From Isoetes taiwanensis (Eukaryota > Streptophyta > Lycopodiopsida > Isoetales > Isoetaceae), in NCBI GenBank assembly GCA_021234155.1, contig JAJEKV010000032.1, positions 5,029,835 through 5,093,834 on the forward strand: a stretch of 64,000 nucleotides of DNA, in the 5' to 3' direction. Numbering within the stretch: the first letter of the stretch is position 1; each line of letters opens with the position of its first letter. The notes under the pieces were generated by a model, which was not told where the DNA came from, did not search any database, and saw nothing but the letters and a program-made list of their open reading frames with translations. Positions 55,480-64,000 of the stretch are shown here, in pieces. Both the position numbers and the translations under genes were made by a program.

Positions 55480-56067
55480 TGTTAGTCCCGTGCAGCCGGG
55501 CACTGGACTATTCCTGAACAACATGCAGGTCGGAGGCAAGGGACCAGTCAAGGCCGTAGCAAACCCACCCCCGCGCGAAAACCACGCATAAGTCCACGTC
55601 CCCGTCAAAGAAGAGAGCCAGACAAGACAAATGACCGCCTCCAGGAAGTTAGGCCTTAAATTAGGGGGATTCCATGCACTAATGACGGCACTGCAGAGAT
55701 TGCCTTAAATCAAGCATATGATCCAGGAATTGGTGACCGAGATCACAAAGGTGCTGCCAAATGTCTATCATGGACCCAAGGGCATTGTACTAATATATCA
55801 GTAGAGTTAGATCTCAAGGTTTTAGATGAGATTTAGTATTGTCTTGTTTCAGACTTCTCGTCTTTGTGAGAAGTTCATGTATTCTTTTTTATATTCAAGG
55901 AGCCTTATCTTAGCATATAGTCTCTTTGCTTTTTGTTCTGTTTCATTCTTTCTATTTCTGATTTCTTTGCAAAATCCCGCGTGATACTTCATTAGGATTT
56001 GTCTGCTTGATCCAAGGGTCCTCACAGAGGGCTGTCTTGCAGGGATTCCGAACCCAGACCCTAAACA
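55480..56067 (+). repeat. 5' LTR of copy E
   Basis: 588 bp, TGTTAGTCCC ... ACCCTAAACA, including GGGCATTGTACTAATATATC where other copies have the TATA-like block. Confidence 0.88.
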
Positions 56068-56111
56068 CTGTCGTCGCTGTCGGGCCTTAGTTTCTTTTTC
56101 CCAACTCTAAG

Positions 56112-56366
56112 ATGTCTCTTCGTGCCTTTACTCAAGATGAGCTTCTCAGCCAACTGCGGCTCGAGGATCGCCATCAACGCAGAAAGGCTGCTCGCGACAT
56201 GTATGATGCTGATTATGATATTGAAGGTGGTCGTGTTCGCTCGTGTGCTCATTCTGCATCGCCTACCCCTCGTATTTGCTCCAGGCGGGGGTCTCCCCCT
56301 GCTTGCAAACATTGTTCTCAACCACAGTCACCGCATCACACTCCTATGCATCACACTCCTCATTAG
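56112..56366 (+). CDS. gag: gag N-terminus in copy E
   Basis: 84 codons, MSLRAFTQDELLSQLRLEDR ... ARDMYDADYDIEGG, then a basic Ser/Pro region with CKHC. It aligns with 77-340 of copy A, where the same sequence is heavily altered at CTG/CAG. It ends where the internal deletion joins the accessory-ORF 3' region (DLLQEFRDQAQHP at about 56387). Confidence 0.6.
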   Translation: MSLRAFTQDELLSQLRLEDRHQRRKAARDMYDADYDIEGGRVRSCAHSASPTPRICSRRGSPPACKHCSQPQSPHHTPMHHTPH

Positions 56367-56752
56367 TTTCATTACTCTGGATGTTGATCTCTTGCAAGAG
56401 TTCCGTGATCAAGCTCAGCATCCTATGATGCAGCCTCCTCCTCAGCATGATACCCTTTACGCATCCTTAGGAGCACCTCCACGCCGTCAGTATCTTACTT
56501 CGGACTGACGCTCCCCCTTTTGGACAAAGGCTCTGGCTGGTCATACTGATTGGACCCCGGCACATATCTCCACAGATCTTAGGTGAGATCCACATTTTGT
56601 ATGCCGTAATGTCTGGTAGGAAGGAGAAACCTTGGATCACAATCGCAATTGGATCTACATTCCTGATGAAATAGGTTGTCAACTCCCGGCTCATGCTGTC
56701 TGGGGACTTATTCAGGAGCGAGTTGCCACGTTTTTGTGACAATTAACCATTA

Positions 56753-56830
56753 GGTCTGGAGCGTGTGATTTTTCAGTTAGGATGCACAACTACCACTCCA
56801 GAGGTAGTGGGTTCAAGTCCCGTTCAGACC
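56753..56830 (+). tRNA. tRNA-like sequence (CCA anticodon-like loop) inside copy E
   Basis: The ends GGTCTGG and TCAGACC pair over 7 bp with one G-U. CTACC/GGTAG closes a loop ACTCCAGA that contains the CTCCAGA of tRNA-Trp, though it is 8 nt rather than 7. GGGTTCAAGTCCC makes a T-arm and B box. The D-arm is poor, and no variable loop fits well. Copy A lacks this ~90-bp piece at the matching place, so it is an insertion, probably a tRNA pseudogene or tRNA-derived fragment. Confidence 0.4.
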
Positions 56831-57251
56831 CTTAAATGGGACAGTCCCCTGATCCGTCAGTACACCGTCAAGCTGGTTTCTGTGCTGCTCTCAAGTGCCT
56901 TCTCACATGTTCAATTGCTCGTCGACGCCCTGTATATTATTGTAATCCCAATGCCAGTGCTGGTGCTTTTGGTCTCCAGACTTGTCAGCTCATTGAATGC
57001 TAGTATATACTTGTGGAGACACACCGTGCTTTTGAAGACATGGCGCAGTCTGGTTTTCTGATAGACGCATCACCTTCCACTGGGGTCCACACTTCGGACG
57101 CTTTGAAAGATAGGCAAGATCTCATCCAGAAATATCACTCCGAGGCTCGTCGTCATAGCCGGCAGGATGATTTTGATAAGGTTCCTAGTTTTCCCCCTCC
57201 TGAATCTGTGCCTGCTTTTCTCTCCTCCGAGTGTTCTTTGGTGAGGGGGAG

Positions 57252-57845
57252 TGTCAGTCCCATGAGCCAGGCACTGGACTATTCCTGAACACCACACAGG
57301 TCAGAGGCAAGGGACCAGGTCAAGTGTCAGGTAGCAAACCCACGCCCCCGCCGAAAACCACGCAGAAGTCCACGCCCCCTTCAAAGAAGAGAGCCGGACA
57401 AGACAAATGATCGCCTCCAGGGAGTTCGGCCTTAAATTAGTGGGATTCCAGGCACTAATGATGGCAGTGCAGAGATTCCCTTCAATTAAGCGTATGATCT
57501 AGGAGTTGGTGACCGAGATCACAAAGGTGCTGCCAAATGTCTATTCTAGGCCCAAGGCCATTGTACTATATATATCAGTAGAGTTAGATCTCAAGTTTTT
57601 AGATGAGACTTAGTATCGTCTTGTTTCAGTCTTCTCGTCTTTGTGAGAAGTTCATGTATTCTTTTTTATATTCAAGGAGCCTTATCTTGGCATATAGTCT
57701 CTTTGCTTTTCTGTTCTGTTTCATTCGTTCTATTCTAATTTTTTTGCAAAATCTCGCGTGACACTCTATTAGGATTTGTCTATTTGATCTAAGGGTCCGC
57801 ACAGAGGGCCGTCTTGCAGGCGATCCTGAACCAAGACCCTAAACA
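57252..57845 (+). repeat. 3' LTR of copy E
   Basis: 594 bp, TGTCAGTCCC ... ACCCTAAACA; the first bases TGTCAG differ from TGTTAG of the others. It has a clear ACTATATATATCAGTAG TATA-like block near 57563-57579. Confidence 0.88.
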
Positions 57846-58210
57846 GTTGCAAAACGTACTGCTGGAGTTGGGCCATCTCACGTCTCATTATCAGAAGCTC
57901 CTATTCAGGCGTCAAGCGTCCCGGTTCAACCGGAGCAGTCCATGATGGGTTTCTGATACCATCTATATCATAGAAAAGAAAAACTTGGGTTATAGAGGAG
58001 AGGTAAATATGAATTACTTCAAAAGAAATGGTTTAAACATAATTAAAAATCATGCATCCCATTTTTCTAGAAGGAAGTGAAAGGAAATATAATTTAGGAT
58101 AATAGAGCAATACACTTTAATAAAAATGTGTCACCAACTGGTGATTACAAGATAATATAATGCCGACCGGCACATATAATAATCATAATGTTTAGATACA
58201 ATAAGAATTT
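57846..58210. other. Sequence after copy E
   Basis: No supported gene. On the minus strand, TGGTATCAGAAACC near 57950-57963 resembles a tRNA-Met primer site but lacks an adjacent recognisable LTR. Confidence 0.35.
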
Positions 58211-58219
58211 TGTCAAAAC

Positions 58220-59614
58220 TACGAGTTTGGGCCCTCCTCATCTTCCATCGGCGTAGGAGGTTCTGGTGGTTGTCATTGGTGGAGCAAAGCGACCCTGAGA
58301 CTAATGGTAAGGGCACCTGCTGATGCCACCTCCAGAGAGAGGGCAGTGGCCAAGGGTGCTGCCACGAGCATCTTCATACTCATCCAGGCGGCAATATCTT
58401 GGCCTAGAGCAGCAAGTGCAAGGTCCCGGTTTACCAGCACAACAACCTGAGTGTTGTGATGGAGTTTCTTATGCCCGGCCATGGCGGATAAGGCCTTAAA
58501 TGCCCACAAAGATGCCTCGGCCTTGAGACCGAGCGCCCTGGGAAAAAACAGCTTGACCTTGCGGGAAAGCTGAGAGAAAGAATCTCGTCAGATGATTCTT
58601 CACAGCTTCTACCTTTGGAATACTAAAGGTTGCCACCTCAGCCTCAAGGTTTACCGTAATCTCCTCCTCCTTAAGCTTGTCCTTTTCCTCCCTGAGATGT
58701 TCCTTATTATCATAGAGGTCTTCTCCTTCCTAATCGCCCTCCATAGGAACAATTACGTCGTTAACATCGCAGACGTGAGGCCTCATGGCAATAAAGGCAT
58801 CCTCAAGTGGTGGGAAAGGAGGATCTTGCAACATGAGATGCCGCAAGCCCAATAGCATCTCAATAGGCTCCAGGTCGTCCGGGTGGAACTTGAGCAATTG
58901 CTGGATCTGTGGTGGATAAACAGGGGGAGAATAATCACGAAAATCGCCTTGGCAATACTCAGCCAGCTCGTAAAGAATGTCCTCTTTCTTGGCATGACGG
59001 GTATCGACGATCACACGATAGGCCCACAAAATATCCTCAAGCAAAAGATACTCTTGATTGTTGAGAATAATCGTCGGGAGTCCGTCAAGCCCGGCGAGTT
59101 TGTGTCCTTGGGTTCGATGCACAGGCATCTATGCGGCTAGCTGCTTCCAAGTCGGTATGGCTGATCCGCTCCTCCTGAGCAGGATCAAAAGGAATGGGCA
59201 TCTTTCCCCTTTTTTGCATGGTGTAACCTCAGCCTCAACAAATCGGCCCATAAGAATAGCTAATGTAAAATGGACCTTAAAATAGGTTTGCTTATGGCCG
59301 AAATGAAGAATGGGGGTATGTTTTGCCCACTGTTGGATGCCTCGAAGGATGTCTTCTGCATGTCAGTCGTCACCCAATATCTGTATGAGTATATCTCAGT
59401 CCAGATATAGGCGGGGAGGGTCTCCATAGGGAACACATTGCGGAACCATCTCCTGGGTATAAATCTCCAAGAAATCAGCATAATCGGGATGAGCCTCCAT
59501 GTTTGCAATGAGATCCACCTCTTGCAGCAGATAGGGGTGGAGGAGCTCGAATGGGACCGGGGAATCCCACTGCTCACCATCCTAGTACTACTGCTGGCGT
59601 TTGGCATAATCCAT
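58220..59614 (-). pseudogene. Unknown minus-strand gene remnant
   Basis: Reading from an ATG at 59614 (MDYAKRQQ) through several frame changes gives protein-like text: FELLHPYLLQEVDLIANMEA, HPDYADFLEIYTQEMVPQ, then an open 132-codon frame 59128-58730 (LPTIILNNQEYLLLEDILWA, YELAEYCQGDFRDYSPPVYP, FHPDDLEPIEMLLGLRHLML), an acidic/Lys-rich stretch, and KLHHNTQVVVLVNRDLALAA near 58460-58400. Two stops occur in the first 12 codons. I do not recognise the family; it may be a gag-like or other transposon ORF. Codon-like conservation cannot be tested here because there is only one copy. Confidence 0.4.
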
Positions 59615-59639
59615 AACAGCTAGAAGAAAGAGGGAGGGG

Positions 59640-61080
59640 CAAGAGTGTTGAAGGGCCAAGAAAACAATAAAACCCTAAAAGAAAGGAGTTTTTAAAAGGA
59701 TGAACTGGTTGTCAGGGAATATTTCCCCTTTTTTTTTGTGCATAACTCGAGTTTGGTGTGCTTGCTTTGAGTTAGGAAGACGAAGCAGTGATGCATATAG
59801 AAGATAACATACGCGCATTATATTAATATAAGAAAACATATGTACAAAAGTTTAAGTATAATACAAAATGTCAGATCTAGATACGATCCTCGTGAATCCG
59901 ACGAGCCAAGGCCAGATCCTTTGGCATAATAGTCACGCGTTTAGCGTGTATGGCAGGGAGGTTGGCGTCACCGAAGAGGGCGACGGATGCCTCCTGCAAT
60001 GCGAGGATGGCGTGGGTTTGGAACCGTAATCGGTCTTGAACTCGCGCTTCTGACTAGTCACCGAAGGGCAGCCGCGCAATAAGAGCTCACGCCGACTTTT
60101 GGTACTTCCCCGATCTCGACTCAAGAAGGCGATTGTCCCCGGTCTATACCTGTGGGATTCCCTGTGACGAGGTGGAGGAATCAGGGGAAGAGTTTTCGTT
60201 GGACTAGGATCTCGCAGCGAGTACCCCCTTACTCCTTTGCAATCCGGCCTATCACTTATCACTATAGGAAAGTTTGAAAATGTTAACCTCAAACGTTGGC
60301 ATTGGTTCCTTGAATAAGATGTTGGTTTTTACATTGTTGGTCATGAGTTCGAGTCTTGCTAAGCTCATCACACGAAGCTTGTAATTTTTATGGTGTTTTT
60401 GAAGATGCCTTTCCCATGTATTTGAAGATGAAGCTTTATGCGAGAGATGAATGCCCATGTATTCTTCTATGAATTATTTTTTAAGTCCAAGACATTATGC
60501 TTATTTTGATGATATCACTTTTGAAAACTCCAATACATCGTGCATGTGCATTTTATTGAGTTTAAGTTGAATGTTCTTAGAATTTGTGAAGACATAGATA
60601 TTTCCTTCGAAGATTGAAGATGAAGACACAATGGTTGGTATTTTGCTTTTGCAATTTACAAAGTTTAATATTTAAGTTATTCAATATTTGAAGGCATTGA
60701 TAGAACTTGTACAAGATTTATATTTTTTATTTTTGAGTTAAGAAGGACATGATGGAGGTGACAGACCTAGAAAAGGCAGTAGCACCACATGACCAATATA
60801 AGTGTGGAGATGGGATAGAGCGCCATATCAGGCAGAAGAGCGAGGACGCCACTGACCTGGATGGACTTGCCACCCTATGGTTGATGAAGATGAAATGATA
60901 TTAGAAGTTTTTAGTACTTCTTTTTTCTTAGAAGACTTCTATAGACGCTTTTGAAGACTTGAAGACATTTTGATATTGGATTTTTGTTAAGTTGTGATGC
61001 CATTTTTATGACCTAATTTTGAGGACAAAGTTGAAGACATATCAAATAGAAGACTGAAGAATTCATCGGGACAATGAATA
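59640..61080. other. AT-rich sequence with recurrent GAAGA words
   Basis: Words such as TTGAAGATGAAG and GAAGACTT recur from 60400 to 61060. No coding motif is supported. The stretch ends in an eight-G run followed by ATAATGTTGTGTG (61085-61105), which looks like a polypurine tract and LTR start. Confidence 0.4.
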
Positions 61081-61084
61081 ACCT

Positions 61085-61099
61085 TGGGGGGGGATAATG
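61085..61099 (+). other. Possible polypurine tract/LTR boundary
   Basis: GGGGGGGGATAA is followed by TGTTGTGTG. In plant gypsy elements a G-rich tract directly precedes the TG of the 3' LTR. No partner LTR was found, so this is only a candidate for an old LTR element in the 59.6-61.1 kb region. Confidence 0.3.
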
Positions 61100-61105
61100 T
61101 TGTGT

Positions 61106-62730
61106 GTTTTATCTTGGCCATTTTTGTATGATGTGCTCAAATTTATGAAATGTATGCATAAATGGAGAACAATATGGGTGTAAATTGGAGAAAATGTAAG
61201 AAATGTGCAAATATTGTGGAAGCATGATGAGGAATATTTATGTTGTATTGAAGTGGAACCTATGGACTTGGAAGGAGTATTAAAGTCCTTATGGAAATAT
61301 TTTCGGTGGTTGACATTTTGATGAGGTGTCGTGAATCTAGAGGAGCATGATTGTTGCAAGGAGTTTAGATGGCCTAGATTTGATTTAATTGCTAGGTTCA
61401 TTTATTTTTTGTTTCTTTTGTAGGGAAATCAAAGTGTTAATCTAATATTCAGTATTATTTTGGATGAGGTAATGGTATTTTGCATTGCCGTTGCTTCCTT
61501 CAGAAAGATCTTAAATTTTGCTCTCAATTAGGGTTTGATAAGAGAAGTGTTCATGGTATTGCTGCCACTGTGTCCTTAGATCGATGCTTAAAGTTAGACA
61601 TTGTACGCTTTTGGTTGATGCTTAGATCTAGATATTGTAAATAGAAACTTTTTTTTTTTTTTTTTTTGGAATAAATAGAAACTTAGTTTTGTGTGAATGT
61701 TGAGTTATTGTTTTTAGCGAATGAATTTTCGGCTCCATTTAAGCTTTTGTTTTCAGCTCCATCTAAGCTTTTGTGATGCATAGTAAAGTTAGCAAGTGCA
61801 CATAAGAGAAAGGAATGCCTTTAAGAAGCTCTAGCATGCTGAGTATTCCATTGGTATGTTCATCTTAGATTGTATATATTGCTGGACATCATATTGGCAT
61901 GTTTAGCCAGATTTACAAACAGGATAATGCACAAAGTACTCAAATGCCATAAATATGCAAGCTTATGCTCTTACTTGATGACCACCATGAAAACATATGA
62001 GAGTGTCCCTATGGTTTTGGATGCATTTGTTACCAGACCTAAGCATACAGCTATGCACTTTTATAACTGGTCTCGAATTGCTTGATAAACTGACTTATAG
62101 ATGTCTAAATTTTGTGGGCGAACATGTGGTATTCTTTTAGCAAACATCACCAGGTTAAACCACCTCTTCTTCAACATTGTAGTTTGATGACACTCCCAAT
62201 ATGGCATTCCTTATTTATATGACCAATGCAAAAATTCAACCCAAATGAACAATGAGGTGAATGGAAATGTATGACATTGAATTGGATAATACGTTCGAGA
62301 AAAGCAGTCAAAATCTGTGAGCAAACATCAACCTATGCATTACAAAGCAAAATTGGTCTCATATAGATGATACTTTGCAATATCATGCCCCTTTGAAGGT
62401 GTAACTCATCATCAAAATGTCTACCATTAAAGAACTAAATTGCACCTTTAATATCAATAAAACATATGCTCTATGTAACAATCAAATACGCAATTCACGC
62501 AATTCACATAGTATGCACACATAAACTAGATACAAAATTCAAACCTTTACAATTTGGCTTAAAGTTTTACATAAGAACCATCGCTCAATGGACTCTATAT
62601 CAACCTTGAGTTATATGTGGGATCTTAGCCATGCGTACAACGAACAACCAAATTAAACAAACACTTCTTTGGGAAGTTTTACATCCTTGCCTACTGACAT
62701 GTAGCTAAACCCTGCCCATAGGACAATATA
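61106..62730. other. AT-rich sequence without a recognised gene
   Basis: It contains a T18 run at about 61651-61668. A 71-codon frame at 61870-62085 has no recognisable features. Confidence 0.45.
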
Positions 62731-62734
62731 TAGC

Positions 62735-63178
62735 AAAATAACAGGGGGTTCCAGGGGGATTTGATATGGATGTAAAAATAACAATTCCTAAAACCATAGA
62801 CCATATATCCCTAAAACAATTGAATGGGTTGTTATACAAAAAAAACATAGATTCGAGATAAAAAATAATCACTTTAGTTCAATGGTACATTGGTTAAAGT
62901 AGTCTTATTAGGACATTGAGCTATTTTGGTAGAGGTTCAAGCCCCCGTATTTCATATTCTAAAATCTTAAGCAAAGCCGTATAGAGGTTCGATATTCCCT
63001 CAAAACCTTAGGCGAAATCGTATTTCATATTTCAAAATCATAGGCGCCTCCAATCATAAATGACTATAAGCGAAACGAGAGGTGCACAGAGGCTCCAACA
63101 TACAATCTGGGTCGTAGGATCGACGAATCCGACGACTGTGGTGGTCCAGGGTGCACCACGTTTAGAATATGTAGCAAA
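62735..63178 (+). repeat. tRNA-derived dispersed repeat, copy 3
   Basis: Plus-strand copy of the unit at 17341-18223. It starts CAAAATAACAGGGGG and ends near CCACGTTTAGAATATGTAGC. A-box-like TAGTTCAATGGT lies at 62875-62886 and B-box-like GGTTCAAGCCCC at about 62934-62945. No target duplication could be assigned with certainty. Confidence 0.65.
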
Positions 63179-63179
63179 A

Positions 63180-64000
63180 ATCACAACATATGAATTTGCA
63201 AGGCATGAATGGTATTCATGTTTTCTTATACATGATGTAGCTAGTCATTTGATCATAGCTATGTAGCATTACTTTGTTATAGAGGTCATGCCAAATGAAT
63301 ATCAACTTAAATTTTAAGGTTCGCTATATAAAGCCAAATCTTCTCTTTAAAAGGTATTACCTAGTATCATCTGGTAGTTTTCTACTTCAACCACATCATA
63401 TACCTCTCAATATCTAATTTTTTCATCTTCTCTAAAATCACCAGTCCATCCAGCCAGTGCTTCTGGAAAATCCCAAATTTATAGACAAAAGCTAATAGTG
63501 TTCAGAGAGGAGGAAATGAAGTTCTTGGCATAGAAGCATACTATATGCAGATCAATGTGAAGAGCATCATGCAGATGAGAAATTTGCAAATGTAAATCTT
63601 GGAGTCCTGAGTTTGGCAAAATACCTTTTTTTAGAAAAAGTCCAATTTTTCTCTTGTATATAAAGGCAATGATAGAGGTGCTCATAATCTTTTATATCTT
63701 TGGCTATCTTAACTGGATGTATGCAAAGCATTTACTTAAGTAAATTTCAACCAAAAACTTACTAAATATTTGTGGATGTATTTTTTAGGTGGAAAATAAA
63801 GAGGATCACCATCAGCAACAGTACCTTGATACTTGCTTCCTCAACAAACTTTAGGATACTAGTGCCCTAGAACAGGTTAAGACATCACACAACCAACTCC
63901 AAGTCAATCCCATGCTTACATGGGTCCATGACACTGCTTATGTACACATTTTGTCACCAGAATGATAGTTCAATTTGCACAGGTACACATCGCCTGTGAA
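63180..64000. other. Sequence without a recognised gene at the right edge
   Basis: AT-rich; no supported coding, RNA or repeat feature. Confidence 0.45.

Larger units (their letters stand above)
55480..57845 (+). mobile_element. Gypsy copy E: internally deleted derivative with both LTRs
   Basis: Two LTRs (55480-56067 and 57252-57845) flank only 1184 bp. The interior keeps the primer site region, the gag start, and the 3' extension of the accessory ORF as in copy A (9230-9910); everything between is missing. The flanking bases ATTGC and GTTGC agree at four of five positions, a probable target duplication. The polypurine tract GGTGAGGGGGAG ends at 57251. Its LTRs are clearly diverged from those of A-C. 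Confidence 0.85.

Noticed and set aside
57946-57965. tRNA-Met primer site (TGGTATCAGA) of a minus-strand element
   Set aside because: No adjacent LTR end with CA and no clear gag; ten matching bases can occur by chance.
60320-60365. tRNA B-box (GAGTTCGAGTCTTGC) as part of a SINE
   Set aside because: No matching A box at a suitable distance and no second copy in the window.

Overview
The window looks like repeat-rich nuclear DNA of a land plant. The evidence is plant-type Ty3/gypsy elements of the non-chromovirus (OTA/Athila-like) kind, an L1-type LINE, a Ty1/copia integrase remnant, short introns with GT-AG borders, and decayed exons of a plant AlkB-type dioxygenase. I could not fix the lineage from sequence alone. 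Almost no reading frame is intact.

Layout. 1-10491: gypsy copy A (last 27 bases of its 5' LTR, gag, protease, RT, RNase H, integrase, an antisense ORF, a long accessory ORF, and the 3' LTR at 9913-10491). 10492-27650: gypsy copy B, which joins that LTR directly in mid-pol and so lacks gag and protease. It has an RT deletion and carries two nested insertions: a minus-strand LINE (12610-20272, 15-bp target duplication) in the integrase, and a minus-strand non-coding LTR element (23827-26652, 336-bp LTRs, 5-bp duplication) in the accessory ORF. The B 3' LTR is 27094-27650.

27651-50828 is a tandem array. Host-like segment R1 (27651-36482) is followed by a 3' fragment of the gypsy element (copy C, 36483-39104), then R2 (39105-49291, a second copy of R1), then another truncated gypsy fragment (copy D, 49292-50828). 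Each R segment carries a minus-strand five-exon coiled-coil/basic protein gene (decayed), a copia integrase remnant, a plus-strand AlkB-like dioxygenase gene with one exon duplicated in tandem, and a 36-bp-arm hairpin.

50829-64000: an unidentified helical gene fragment near 52.1-53.1 kb, AT-rich DNA, a dispersed repeat, a 2.37-kb internally deleted gypsy derivative E (55480-57845) that contains a tRNA-like sequence, a minus-strand unknown gene remnant (58.2-59.6 kb), a possible LTR boundary at 61.08 kb, and a tRNA-derived repeat at 62.7-63.2 kb that also occurs twice inside the LINE.

Two points matter most. First, copies A, C and D, and parts of R1 and R2, differ from their intact relatives mainly at CAG/CTG trinucleotides (CTG read as CCG, CAG as CAAAG or CG). 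This destroys frames that are open elsewhere and looks like sequencing or basecalling error at CHG methylation sites, so some 'pseudogenes' and perhaps one copy of the duplication may be assembly artefacts. Second, the gypsy family carries two unusual genes after pol: an antisense ORF conserved at protein level between A and B, and a large accessory protein (globular N-domain, long coiled coil, globular C-domain) with no envelope hallmarks.
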